Shown: piece after piece, positions 37,351 to 49,097 of the stretch
Position numbering within the stretch: position 1 is the first letter of the stretch
How the letters are laid out: every line of letters starts with the position of its first letter
Source of the DNA: Atherinomorus stipes
Taxonomy: Eukaryota; Chordata; Actinopteri; Atheriniformes; Atherinidae
Reading direction: 5' to 3'
Length of the DNA: 64,000 bases
Assembly (NCBI GenBank): GCA_023101725.1
Contig: JALJCO010003968.1
Location: 1,550,001 to 1,614,000 of the forward strand
The notes under the pieces: model-generated
What the model saw: only the letters and a program-made list of their open reading frames with translations
Told to the model about the DNA's origin: nothing
Database searches by the model: none
Made by a program: the position numbers and the translations under genes

Positions 37351-39383
37351 AAGCAAAACACGTCATTCTTTCAGGGAATTTGTACTATTTCTTATCCACT
37401 ACCACCTCACTCAACATGTAAAATTAAAAATTAGAGGGGGGGCGCTCTTTTAAGAACCATTCTTTTTATCCAAGTTGTCCACGCTGCATTCACGTCTCAC
37501 GTGTGCATCATGGGAGTCTGACGTCCAACACGCTTTATTCATGTGAACACATCTATGGGAAGAAAATGTTCTGACACAGAGTTCCAAAACATTAACTAAA
37601 ATTTAGTCTGTACAATATCTGTGTATTCTATCTTCTTTAAAAAAAAAAAAAAAAAAATCTCATTTAGTAGATTTTATAAACATACATAGTTTTTCATCTC
37701 TTTTTTGTGAGAGGGGTTTGTTGCATCACTACATTGTCCTTGAGATGCAAATTTTTGTAATAAAGTTGTATAAGATGATTATAGCTATAAATCTTTTGGT
37801 GAGTAAAAATCCAAAATAGTGATCTCACTGTCATAGCTTGTGGATATGGAGCCTTATACTGTAAAATGTCTACAATGATAACACAAGATTAATGAAAATT
37901 AGGACCAATAATTCATAATATTTCCCTTCAACTGAGTATATATTGATGAGGTGTGTAAGTTTGAATTACTCCAATACTAATCTTGCCTTATAAATTGCTA
38001 CCAGTGATTATTTACGTGATAAAGACTAGTTACTGTTGACTGAACTATGAAATGAAAAATATTAAATAAAAAGTAAGAATGGGCCAGGCTTTTGAACAGT
38101 TCTATAGAAGGAACGACTCCTCAAGATCTGACTCCCTTTAAAGAGCCATAAATCCCATGAATCTACTCAGTTAAGGTGCAAAAGTCCAGAGTCTGTGATA
38201 CCAAAGCAACATAAACTATAAGTCATGTTGGTTCCATCTCAGACATCATAGTACAAGTTAATTTGGTGGTGAGTTTACCTCCTTATACTGTCCTTCACAC
38301 TCACAGTGCACAGTGCATATCCAATTCGAATAGAACTTTCTCTGAATGTGACGTAACAAAGACAGTAAAGCACATAACTCAAATTTATAGGATAACAATC
38401 ATAAAAGGCTAATTTCCTGCTGAATTTGCTTTTCCCATGAGCCTTTGTGATCCAGATATGTTGAGTTTTGAAAATAGCCCTGACCCCTTTTTAGAAAATT
38501 CAACTTAATGAAGTTGCTGTGAGAGAAAGTAAAAGCTTATTTCAGATTGGAGTTTAAGTTGATTTGATCACCAAACTAAAATATTTCAGTTAGATCAATG
38601 TAAATAAGCCTTTCATATTAACTATCAAATATTCCTTTAAGATTGTAGGATTTATATTACAAACCTCTGTATTCATCCAGGCTTGGGACCTGCACCAGGA
38701 GGATTCTGGCTTGTGCTCTGTTTGGAGGCTGCATTGTTTCTTTTTCTTTAAAGGCTTAAAATGTCTAAAGATCATTGCACAAGACAGCATTCCACACTTT
38801 TAAAATGTTAACAGCTTTCAAAATGAATGAACACCAAAACACAGTGTTCATAACATGGTTTGGTAAATATCCAGCAGAGGTCACTATTTGATTGCTAAAG
38901 CCTTTTCCTAACTGCTCTGTTACCTAAACACTGTATGCATTTATCATGTTAGGTCACATTAACCCTCATATTTAATCTCAAGTTTGTCTGTCATTATAAA
39001 TCCTCTAAAAAAAAAAAAAAAAGTCTAAGTGCATTATAAACCTATCTTACTATTTATATTTTGGTTTTCAGCTTCTATTTTCTGTATAAGACAATGCCTT
39101 CATGATCAACAGTAGCTGCTTCACCAGTCAGTAACCACATCCTTTGACAGTCGGGGGGGCAGGTGGTAAATGGATGATGTATTTAGGTCAAGCAATGTCA
39201 AACAGATCTACTCTCATTCACATGTGGGTGAGCCGCCACTCACTTTCCCATTATACCGTAACCAGAACAATGAGTTAGCTGTCAGTCAGGTGAGATGTGA
39301 GAAATCATAAGAAATGTCTCCTGTCTCTTCCAGATAATCACACAATCAATACAGGCTCAGAAAGTGTATGAGTGAGTGAGCGT

Positions 39384-39406
39384 CCCCCCCCCCCCCCCCC
39401 CCCCCC
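39384..39406. repeat. Poly-C run of 23
   Basis: A homopolymer of about 23 C within the last intron of the C10orf90-like gene. Its true length is unreliable in most sequencing chemistries. Confidence 0.85.
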
Positions 39407-40057
39407 ATGGTATTATTCATGATTATCTGCATGATTAGCTGATGCCTTTGTCACTGTAAATGTAACTAAGAACTGCCTTACCTGAGGCTCTTTTTTCATT
39501 TCTAAGGAAATTATGTTAAATTTGAGTTGTGGTTTACTTACGCAGCCAGCAACTGTAAGGTCTGTAAGAGATTATTTTATTTCTTGGTGAAATGGAGCAG
39601 TTATGACCTTGCCGCCTCTCAAATGAAGCCATTAGCTTGGCCCAACCACAGAGACTGGGGAAAAGGAAACGCAGTGAGCTTTGTAGCCTTCATTTTTATC
39701 CCACATGGAGGGAGGGCCGAGGGAAGACTCACAGCGGGGGTCTGATAGCATGAGGTTGAAGGTGGTTTTGAATGCTACCTGAAATGAGATTCCAACTTTT
39801 GGGCAGTACTGTTATATAAAGATGATTGCATAGTAGTCCAATAGCAAAGGAGACTTATCTCCTCTACCTGGGCTTGGCCACCTCAGGTGTGAGGCTGATG
39901 GGTGTGAAAGCCAATTTAGCCATGGGAGTTGTTCCTGTGTGACCCTGAGCGGATCCAAAAAGACTGAAAGAAGGGGACTCTGAGTGCTGATAAATGTGTT
40001 TTTGATCAATTTTCTGGGGGACTTATCGGTACTGCTGGTGTTTTTCTTGTCTTGCAG

Positions 40058-40087
40058 AGACTCCTGGACCAGATCCTGCAAAGATAA
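40058..40087 (+). CDS. c10orf90: C10orf90-like protein, terminal ALMS-motif exon
   Basis: After a strong acceptor (TCTTGCAG) the frame reads RLLDQILQR and stops at TAA (40085-40087). This closes the motif FKK-(R/K)LLDQ-LQ-R seen at the end of C10orf90 proteins. Together with the preceding three exons it gives a 124-residue ALMS motif. The total protein from the ATG at 26946 is 432 residues, shorter than human C10orf90 (about 700), so either N-terminal exons are missing from the model or the fish protein is shorter. Confidence 0.88.
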   Translation, partial: RLLDQILQR

Positions 40088-40631
40088 GCCAGACACTGAA
40101 AGACAACGGAGTTAAATGATTCAGTTTGCATTTCTGACTCAGCTGTCTTCACATTATAAAAGCGCAGATGATGTTTTAATCTAATTAATCTCCAACAATA
40201 TACAACCAAAATTCTGCTATACACATTTTATGAGTCTGATTTCTGTTAATCATCCAACTGTATGTTCATATCATACTAACAGGATCCATTGGTGTTAATT
40301 TACTTGACTTAAAATCAATGTAACCAAGACATTGATGTTTCAGTTGTGCTGCAGTCATGGTGTGGATGAATATATACTGTATACAATTTGAAGGATGGAT
40401 GTCAGTAATTACTGTTGCTTGAAAGAACTGACAACTCTCATCGTCCTCACCTCCCAACATGCCTGTGATTAAAAAACAAGATGTCTTTGTCACAGCTGTT
40501 TTCCTGCTTAACTGATTGAAGGCAAATAGATTAATCATCTCATTAAAATCATTTATTTGCAGCTATCTTGTTTCTGATCAGCAATGTCAATATACCACAA
40601 ACGTACACTGAGAATCACAAAATGAAATAAA
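40088..40631 (+). terminator. 3' UTR and poly(A) signal of the C10orf90-like gene
   Basis: The first canonical AATAAA after the stop is at 40626-40631, giving a 3' UTR of roughly 540-560 bases. No earlier canonical signal is seen. Confidence 0.6.
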
Positions 40632-41041
40632 AGTCTTGCAAGGACATGCTGTGGAAGCAGAGTAATTTTGCGGGAAATATATCTGTGGTACTTTGAGTGG
40701 AACACCTTGACTCTGTCATTGCGACAGTATTGTATATGAAATGAAAGAGCCAGGTTACGTCATTGGGTTCATATCTGCCTTGAGGCCTCTGGAACCTCCC
40801 ATCTGGAACGGTGGAATTTCAGGAACGAACTCAGGAGACATGCAGTGAAAGAGGCCTTTGTCACAGAGCTCCAAACCAAAGATGACATTGTAATGAGAGA
40901 GGACAGTCCTGAGCACAGGCTGGGACCTCTGTCCACATATAGCCTGTAAAGGTGACTGACAAGTCTGTGACATTTAAGCAGCCTGCTGGGATGAGGAGAG
41001 CAGGGGAAGGGCGTGGGTGGTATGACTCAAAGAAACACTCT
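40632..41041. other. Intergenic, no gene recognised
   Basis: Sequence between the predicted poly(A) site and the inverted-repeat element that begins at 41042. Several short frames overlap here on the minus strand without domain or splice support. Confidence 0.5.
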
Positions 41042-42235
41042 GGCTGTGCCCAAATTTGAGGGCTACGTCCATCCAAGGCCGGATTTGAAGCCCGCTTACT
41101 TCACACCGATGCGACCTCGGCTGTCCAGATTTGAAGGCTCCTTTAAATGCAGCCTTATTTTCCCCAGATTTTAAGGACGAAGTATCGAAGTATCCATCGT
41201 GGCCAATCCTATCCCAAGATGCATGTTGGGCAGAGTGGGACATTCTACAACAGAGGTGTCCACATTAAAGACATACTTTCATTTTATTTATCATATGATT
41301 TTATTATTGTGTACAAGTTAAAGGTAGAGTCCGAAGTCCCTCCAGCGTTTCTGTTTGCAAACAACAGTATTCAAACTTAGCGCTCCTCCCTCTCAGGCTA
41401 ACAGCCGCCTCGTTCCAGCTAGCCTGTTCAACTTCAAGCTTCTCCTTCAGAGCTCAGAAGCAGGTACAAGCCAAACTATGATTAACCCTGGTTTTCCAAA
41501 CTGCATTATCTGAAGCTCTTACCTTTTCTTCGATGCATCCACAGTGTTTTCATTCTTTCTTTTTTTTTCCTTAGAGAGTTTGAGTGACTGGCGTCTGCCC
41601 CAATCATGAGCTTATTCCCACACAGCGTCATGCTCTTAGCTCTGTCATTGGCTGCCGATATAAACAGAAATCTCCACCAAAAAACGTCCCGACCGGACCA
41701 AAACAATAGAAAAGAGCGAATTACAGGCAGGGGGAAAGAGAGTTGCGTTCAAGCACACCACTGCACGGGAGTAGAGGCCCAAAGGCGGGGTTTGAGACGG
41801 ATTTCACTTGCTGAAGTCTAACGTTTATTTTTTACGGGGGGAACTTCGGACTATACCTTTAAAATCATGGCCTTTCATTTGCTATTACCCATGAAATTAG
41901 CTAAAGTTAACTTGAGACTCTTAAAATCTTGTAAACTTTACAAAATAAATTTACCTGGATTTAATTTTCTCTAAGCCAGAGTAATAAAAACTACAGTAAA
42001 GCTGCTGTAACTCTATAATTAGCAGATTAGCATATTTTGGAGCTCTACTTTGCTTCTATTTAGCACCATCACCGTTGCTAAGCCACAAGAGATACACTGA
42101 GGAGGCTAGACCGTCCGAATTTGACAGCATGTTACTGTACTTCCACCTTATGCGGCCCAAGGACGACCCGGCCTATGTAGACTGGGTAGGACGCGTCCTT
42201 CAAAGGGCCTATAGCCCCTGAATTTGGACATAGCC
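41042..42235. mobile_element. Inverted-repeat DNA element, 1.2 kb, with nested MITE
   Basis: The left end GGCTGTGCCCAAATTTGAGG and the reverse complement of the right end GGCTATGTCCAAATTCAGGG form a TIR of about 23 bp with five differences. TCT occurs directly on both flanks (41039-41041, 42236-42238) and could be a 3-bp duplication. The interior is non-coding and is interrupted by the TTAA element at 41318-41862. Confidence 0.65.
41318..41862. mobile_element. TTAA-flanked MITE nested in the 41042 element
   Basis: The left end TTAAAGGTAGAGTCCGAAGT and the reverse complement of the right end TTAAAGGTATAGTCCGAAGT differ at one base over 20. Both are bounded by TTAA. There is no coding capacity; the frame at 41606-41821 is chance. 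Confidence 0.8.
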
Positions 42236-43996
42236 TCTGTTCATCCAGCACTTTGCCTTTTGCAAGTGCGTTGTTCTGGTGTAAATATGCACATTCAAAA
42301 TAATTAATAAACCCTCCACTTCAGTTATTTATGTACTTAATTCTCCTTCAGGAGGAAAGTGACATTCAGAAGCAACATATTGTCAAGTTCTTCCATTGAA
42401 AGTGATCGATTCTGGCCCATGAGGGTCGTAAATAGTATTGATATCTCTGACTTCACTCTTGCCTCTGTTACCTAGAAGGTCTCTGAAGGTTAATCCACAT
42501 TGGAGACCTTCTCTCTCCTGGTGCAGCCAGGTTTCAGACAATGAGCCTTGACTGACAGGAGTTATATACTAGGAGACAGGCTCTTGTCAGCCAGCCTTAC
42601 TCTCTCTGGGGCATCATATGTCTGCATGTCACACTGCTATCTCTGCATAATGTGGACTATGTGCTCGGGGTCCCTCCCCTAGCTTGACGGACTTAACTGC
42701 CCTGTGGTTATGCTGATATGGTGGCTTAGAAAGGAAAACTGTATACTTGTACATACATGAAGAGCAACAGACTGTATCTCTTGCCATTTTAGCACAAATA
42801 TCTGAACATGTAACAGATAAGAACAGATAAAAATGGTTGTTTTAACTCAAATTTACTACATTTACAAGTATGAAAGGCTTAAATTTGTTGTATTTTTAAT
42901 AATCTTAGGGTTGGGGATAAGCCCAACAGCCACAGAAAACCAGGAGGCATTCAGAAAGACAAAGCATAAACAGCTCAACAGATATGAGTGAACAACAATG
43001 AATACAGTGTGATAAATCTTTTCAGAGAGAAAATGAAAATCTACAGGCACACTGCAGGATTTTAAGGACACAACTCAGATATAAGTCAGTTCAGGCAAAG
43101 CTCTGCAGTTTTTCTCTTTACAATTTCCAGCCTCCATGGAGATGTGGTGTGAGACGAGGGCTGCACAGAGACATCTGTGACTTTTTTTCCCCCCTGCAGC
43201 AAAAACACTAAAAAGATTAGGCTAAACCAGACCAGGTAGCCTGCAAAAAACACAGATGGGGCCAAGGTGAAGTCAGTTTGTCTGTGTGTCTATATTTGTG
43301 TGTGTCTGGACAGAAAGATAAGAGAAGAAAATCTCATCCAAGGAGTCTTTTTTAATCTCATCTCATCCAAACGGAGCATACTTTTTTTAAAAAATGGAAA
43401 GTTTTCATGGAAATCAAATTATGTCAATTCAAACAGTTTATTTTAACCCACGAACTCATTAAAATTGTGCAAAGAAGTATCTTGTAAATACATGGAGCGT
43501 TACTTTAAATCTTGTAGAAAAAAAAAGAACCTAACAAACAAACTTTAGAGGAAGCTCAGTGTTCACCGGGTTAAAAGCTTTTTGTTTGTAAAATGTCTTC
43601 TTGTCATCATATCCATGAGCATGTATAGATTTTATTCTGCACACATCTCAGTATTTCACATTTTACAGCAAACTACATCTCAAAGCTGTTGTAAATTTAT
43701 TAAGTGCCTATGGGCTTTTTCCTTTTCAAAGTTGTATTTGTATTTTTTTTTTTTTTGTGGCTGTGTGCCTGAGGCTGTATTCATCACGTTAGAGAGGGTG
43801 AGTTAGGAAAAGAATCAGTCATTTTAATCCACCCTGGACCGATTAGATCAAAGACACCACACCAGCCAGATGAAATGAAATAGCTTATATATATGTGTAT
43901 GTATATATACTGTATGTTTTACTGGATGTAAAAACGAAATGGTTACAAGAAAAAAGGCATGAAAAACTGAATTTTTTTGTACTGTTGTACCCCTAT

Positions 43997-44034
<38 letters not shown>
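42236..44034. other. Intergenic with TA microsatellite at its right end
   Basis: No supported exon. A TA repeat at about 43995-44035 directly borders the Tc1 element, which fits insertion of that element at a TA target. Confidence 0.55.
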
Positions 44035-44039
<5 letters not shown>

Positions 44040-44704
44040 TTCCGGAAAAAAAAGTATTGAACACGTCAACTTTTTCTCAGAAAATATATTTTGAGTAGAA
44101 CTATTGGCATGAAATTTTCCCCAGATGTGAACAACAACCCAAGTAATGCACACATACAAAGAAATCCTAACATTTATGTCCATAAATTAAGTGTAATATG
44201 GTGAAATGACACAAGGAATAAATATTGAACTGGAGGGACAAAAACCCAAGAAAGCAACTGGAGTCTGTCAGTATTTAGAAAATATTCCTGTCCCCTATCT
44301 GTGCAAAGTAATATCAGTCCTGATAGTCCTGATTTGGTCCTGATTGATGCCTTTAAAAAGGTTTTTCATCCCCAAGGTGTCACACAAGAAGCATTCCATG
44401 ATGGGTAAAAGCAAAGAGCTGTCAAATACCTATGCAACTTTATTATTGCAAAACACACTGAAGGCATTGGCTCCAAGTGCATTTCTAAACTTCTGAAAGT
44501 TACAGTTAGCACTATTGAAATTAACTCAAACTTTTCCACTTCCATCATCCGGAAGTGGAAAAAACACGGCATCATCATAAACCAGCCGTGGTCAGGTGCT
44601 CCTTGCAAGATTTCAGAGATAGAAGTCAGAACAATAATCTGAAAGGTTCTCCAACAGCCCAGGACCACTCTTGGAGAACTTCAAAAAGATCTGGAATCAG
44701 CAGG
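44035..44704 (+). mobile_element. Tc1/mariner element, left half (dead transposase)
   Basis: A left inverted repeat of about 210 bp (from the AAAGTATTGAACACG block through GACACAAGGAATAAATATTGAA) is matched by the inverted right repeat ending near 50912. The start of a Tc1 transposase frame follows at about 44401 (MGKSKELSNT...). After frameshifts it continues with the second helix-turn-helix region (IRKWKKHGIIINQPWSGAPCKI-like, 44545-44610). The copy is interrupted at 44704 by a hAT-type element, and the right half resumes at 50029. Confidence 0.85.
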
Positions 44705-44973
44705 TAGGTCTGGGCAGTATGGCAAATTTTGCATATCATGATATTTTTTAGAATGAATGAATCAATATTTTATGAGAGTGTCATGCACACATGTGCCCAG
44801 CCCACAAGGGATTATATGACACCAAAACATAACATGAAAGATTGCCATCCATTTACATCACAGCCTCTCAATAAAACAATAATATGAGAGAGATCATGAA
44901 TCAGGGTACAGAATTTTCAGTCTCAATGTCTATGCTTTTTCCACATATCTGGCCAAAGCAAAATTACCGTACT

Positions 44974-47201
44974 GTCTTCTTCCACTTATCCGGGATCAGG
45001 TCGCTGGGGCAGCTGCCCAAGCAGGGAAGCCCAGACTTCCCTCACACCGGCCACAGCCGCCAGCTCATCCAGGGGGATCCCGAGGCGTTCCCTGGCCAGC
45101 CGGGAGACATAGTCCCTCCAGCGTGTCCTGGGTCTTCCCTGGGGTCTTGTGCCAGTGGGACGTGCCTGGAACACCTCACCAGGGAGGCGTCCAGGAGGCA
45201 TCCTGACCAGATGCCCGAGCCACCTCATCTGGCTCCGCTCTATACGGAGGAGCAGCGACTCTACTTTGAGTCCCTCCCGGATGACCGAGCTCCTCACCCT
45301 ATCTCTAGGGGAGAGCCCGGACACCCTGTAGAGGAAACTCATTTCGGCCGTTTGTACCCGCAATCTCGTTCTTTCGGTCATGACCCACAGCTCATGGCCA
45401 TAGGTGAGGGTAGGAACGTAGATGGACCGGTAAATCAAGAGCTTCGCCTTCTGGCTCAGCTCCTTCTTCACCACGACGGACCGATGCAGAGTCCGCATCA
45501 CTGCAGACGCTGCACCGATCCGTCTGTCCATCTCCCATTTCATTTTTCCCTCACTTGTGAACAAGACCCCGAGATACTTGAACTCCTCCACCTGGGGCAG
45601 GACCTCGCTCCCGACCCGGAGAGGACACTCCACCCTTTTCCAGGCGAGGACCATGGTCTCGGATTTGGAGGTGCTGATTCTCATCCCTGCCGCTTCACAC
45701 TTGGCTGCAAATCACGGCCCGACGACGCCAACAGAACCACATCATCTGCTAACAGCAGAGACCCAATCCTGAGGCCACCAAACCGGATCCCCTCAACACC
45801 TCGGCTGCGCCTAGAAATCCTGTCCATAAAGGTTATGAACAGGATCGGTGACAAAGGGCAGCCCTGGCGGAGTCCAACTCTCCACCGGGAATGGATTCGA
45901 CCTTCATTCGAAATGCGGACCACGCTCTGGACAGCGTGGGGGGACCGGACAGCTCGGCCAAGGGGGTCAGGCAGAAGGTCCCGGAGCACCCCCCACAGGA
46001 ATCCCCGGGGGACACGATCAAACACCTAGTGTTTAATCACAACAGCTTTGTGACCAAGTCCACAAAGCACATGTAGACCGGTTGGGTGAACTCCAATGCC
46101 CCCCAGGATCCTGAAGAGGGTTTAGAGCTGGTCCACTGTTTCACGACCGGACGAAAACCACACTGCTCCTCCTCAATCCGAATCCTCCTCTCCAGGACCC
46201 CTGAATAGACTTTACCAGGGAGGCTGAGAAGTGTGATCCCCCTGAAGTTGAAACACACCCTCCGATCCCCCTTTTTGAAAAGGGGGACCACCACCCCAGT
46301 CTGCCAGTCCAGAGGTACTGCCCCCGATGTCCACGCGATGCTGCAAAGGCGCATCAGACAAGACAGCCCCACAGCATCCAGAGCCTTAAGAAACTCCGGG
46401 CGGATCTCATTTACCCCCGGGGCCCGGCCACCGAGGAGCTTTTTGACTACCTCTGCGACCTCAGCCCCGGTGACAGAAGAGTCCACCCCTGAGTCCCCAA
46501 ACTCTGCTTCTTCCTCAGAAGACGTGTTGGTGGGATTGAGGAGGTCTTTGAAGTATTCCTTCCACTGACCCATGACGTCCCGAGTCAAGGTCAGCAGCCC
46601 ACTATCCCAACTCTATACCGTGTTGGTGGTGCACTGCTTCCCCCTCCTGAGCCGCCGGATGGTGGACCAGAATCGCCTCGAAGCTGTCCGAAAGTCGTTC
46701 TCCATAGCCTCACCGAACTCCTCCCATGTCTGCGTTTTTGCCTCAGCGACCGCCAGAGCCGTGCTCCGCTTGGCCCGCCCATACCTGTCAGCTGCGTCAG
46801 GAGTCCCACAGGCCAGGAAGGCCCGGTAGGACTCCTTCTTCAGCTTGACGGCATCCCTCACCGCTGGTGTCCACCAGCGAGTTTGGGGGTTACCGCCACG
46901 ACAGGCACCGACAGCCTTATGGCCACAGCTCCGACTAGCAGCCTCAGCAATAGAGGTGTGGAACATAGCCCATTCCGACTCAATGTCCCCCACGTCCCTC
47001 GGAACATGGTTGAAGCACTCCCAGAGGTGGGAGTCAAAGCTCTCCCTGACCGGGGACTCAGACAGACGTTCCCAGCAGACCCTCACGACACGTTTGGGCC
47101 TGCCAGGTCTGACCGGCAACCTCCCTCACCATCTGAGCCCACTCACCACCAGGTGGTGATCAGTGAACAGCTCCGCCCCTCTCTTCACCCAAGTGTCCAG
47201 G
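44974..47201 (-). pseudogene. Rex3 reverse transcriptase and C-terminal region, broken
   Basis: On the minus strand the frame starts inside the ORF with VKRGAELFTDHHLVVSGLRW (near 47185), then RPGRPKRVVRVCWERL, and is stopped at 46613. It resumes with the RT fingers (VVKKLLGGRAPG, GVVVPLFKKGDRR, FNFRGITLLSLPGKVYSG, about 46500-46210). It is frameshifted near 46040-46060 (FVDL then FDRVPRG), and shows LRQGCPLSPILFITFMDRIS and the catalytic-type box LLADDVVLLAS (about 45730-45760). After another break it runs as MRISTSKSET...EEFKYLGVLFTSEG to LPQRPDPG-stop at 44986. At least three disruptions, so it is not expressed as an intact polymerase. Confidence 0.92.
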
Positions 47202-48043
47202 CCCAGAGGTGGGGCACAGAGGCAAGCACCTGGTGGCTGGGCTTTTGGTCATAGGGCCTGGTTGGGCTCAGCCTGAAAGCACGACATGAGCCTCCCTTCT
47301 TGTGGACCCACCACCCGCAAGAGGGGCCATAGGGGTCAGGTGCAGTGTGAGTTGGGCGGTGGCCAAGGGCAGGGGAGACCCTGGCGGTCCAACCCCCGGC
47401 TGCAGAAGCTAGCTCTAGAGATGTGGAATGTCACCTCTCTGGTTGGAAAGGAGCCTCAGCTGGTGAGTGAGGTTGAGCAGTTCAGATTAGATATAGTTGG
47501 AATCACCTCGATGCACAGCTCGGGCTATGGAAACACCATCCTCGAGAGGGGCTGGACCTTGTTCCACTCTGGAGTTGCTCCCGTTGAGAGGAGGCGAGCG
47601 GGTGTGGGCATAATCGTTGCCCCCCAGCTAGGCGCCTGTACGTTGGGGTTCACCCCGGTGGATGAAAGGTGGGGGGACGGGTCCTGACTGTTGTTTGTGC
47701 CTATGCACCGAACAGCAGTTCAGAGTACCCACCCTTGCTGGGATCCTTGGAGGGCGTGTTGGAAAGCACGCCTTCCGGGGACTCCATCATTCTGCTGGGG
47801 GACTTCAATGCTCACGTGGGCAATGACAGTGAGACCTGGAGGGGCGTGATTGGGAAGAATGGCCCCTGATCTGAACCCGAGTGGTTTTTTGTTGTTGGAC
47901 TTTTTGCTCGTCATGGATTGTCCATAACGAACACCATGTTCAGGCATAAGAGTGTCCACATTTACACCTGGCATCAGGACACCTTAGGCCGCAGCTCGAT
48001 GATCAACTTAGTAGGCGTGTCAATCGGACTTGCGGCCCCTTAT
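47202..48043 (+). pseudogene. Rex3 endonuclease region, inverted relative to the rest of the element
   Basis: Reads on the + strand: end of the 5' leader (47202 to about 47400), then the APE-type endonuclease segments WNVTSLVGKEPQL, RLDIVGITS and ERGWTLFHSGVAPVERRRAG (47420-47610). After a frameshift near 47670 come [19 protein letters not shown] and the catalytic-type [10 protein letters not shown] (about 47795-47835). Stops and shifts follow (47870 onward) before the ORF breaks at about 48040 in a LRP-equivalent position. On the other side, the minus-strand body begins with the codons that should follow. The endonuclease and RT are therefore one gene split by an inversion. Confidence 0.9.
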
Positions 48044-48467
48044 CCTGGTTCCAGAGGGGTGCTCTGGTGATCCGCATCCGGGCAAAGGACACGTGGCTCC
48101 ATTGATGTCCATCTCCATGAGGGGAGTTTGGGCTGCGCTTTGTCTGGTCCCTCCCCTGGTAACCTGTTTGCCATGGGTGACCCTGCCAGGGGCATAATTT
48201 AGCCCCAGACACCATAGCCCCTAGGATTGTCAGAACACTAAAACCCCTCCACCACGATAAGGTGGCAGCCCAGGGAGGGGCAAAGCCACCTTTGGACTTC
48301 AGTCCAAAGCAAAATTTTCATTTTTAAAAAAAAAACAATCCAACATATCACTTTCTGCCAACCAAAACAAATCTGGGTTACCATACTGAATTTTTCAAAG
48401 AAGACGATTCCTAAATTATTATACAGTGGACAATAAAACATAAAATGAAATTCATCTTCAACCAAAT

Positions 48468-49097
48468 TTAAAGGGTCATTGTGTAACAATTGTACATCGT
48501 GAGCAGCTCCCTTGTAGTTTTCATGCTGCGTTCACGTGAAACCGCGCAGACGGACGACAGCCATGGCATGTAAGGGCATAAACAAGCCTCTATGTGAAGA
48601 CGTGGTCTGTCAGTCAGTCCACATCTGATATGTTGTCATGGCGATGTCGCATTGTTTTCCCTGACCCATGTTTTACCGTCTTTCTCTCCGCTTCTGTGAT
48701 TAAAATTACATCTGGTTTGTTACCGACGGCCGTCTGCCCGACTGCACTTGAACCCAGCATCAGTGTAACGCTCGGTTGCCCCACACTGCACCGCGGTGAT
48801 TTTTCAAAGGCATTACCTCGAACTGAGCCGACAACTCCGGTGTCTCCGGTGAGTTTCTGTGGTTTCCTGCTGTCACGCTTCTACTGAACATAAAAACATG
48901 GCGACACGACATGGTAGCCACCACTGAGCCGACCCGTTCGATGTATATATGACTGATAGGAACGGCAAATTCAGAACTTACAGGGGCACTTCAGTTTGTT
49001 GATGGGAGTGATTACTGATTATTGGTAAAACACTTTTGAACAAAATAATCAATTTTTGTGAATAGATAACAGGAGAACTTGCACAATATCCCTTTAA
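48468..49097. mobile_element. TTAA-flanked MITE A inside the hAT-type element
   Basis: The left end TTAAAGGGTCATTGTG and the reverse complement of the right end TTAAAGGGATATTGTG differ at two bases over 16. The interior is comparatively CpG-rich (48530-48960) and non-coding. It ends in the TTAA at 49094-49097 that also starts the next element. Confidence 0.75.

Larger units (their letters stand above)
34414..40057 (+). other. Large last intron with damaged low-complexity region
   Basis: This 5.6-kb intron has donor GTAGAG and acceptor TTTTTCTTGTCTTGCAG. It holds a TTAA element copy (35710-36039), a purine-rich tract (36460-37350), a 23-base C-run (39384-39406) and A-runs. No exon was found in it. 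Frames on the purine tract are composition artefacts. Confidence 0.7.
44966..48303 (-). mobile_element. Rex3: Rex3 (RTE-clade) LINE, near full length, internally inverted
   Basis: Contains exact matches to the widely used teleost Rex3 RT primer sites: CGGTGACAAAGGGCAGCCCTG at about 45845 and, in inverse, TGGCAGACTGGGGTGGTGGT near 46308. Perfect 13-bp target duplications CCAAAGCAAAATT flank it (44953-44965, 48304-48316). The element reads on the minus strand: leader 48303 to 48044, body from 47201 to 44966. The block 47202-48043 (end of the leader plus endonuclease) is in reverse orientation. The terminal GATG repeats usual for Rex3 are absent. Several frameshifts and stops make it non-functional. 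Confidence 0.93.

Noticed and set aside
36429..37366. Several overlapping frames rich in Phe/Pro/Leu or Lys/Gly/Glu
   Set aside because: They arise from the purine-rich low-complexity tract and exist on both strands.
32135..40087. Assignment to ALMS1 instead of C10orf90
   Set aside because: The NLFKPRER and RLLDQILQR wording and the signal-peptide gene downstream fit C10orf90 better. No ALMS1 tandem-repeat exon is present.
44884..46029. Longest open frame in the window (381 codons, + strand)
   Set aside because: It is antisense to the Rex3 reverse transcriptase, whose motifs read on the minus strand. The + translation shows no domain.
44966..48303. Rex3 inversion explained by classical twin priming
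   Set aside because: Twin priming would place the inverted block at the element's 5' terminus. Here the outer leader is in the right orientation and only the interior is flipped.
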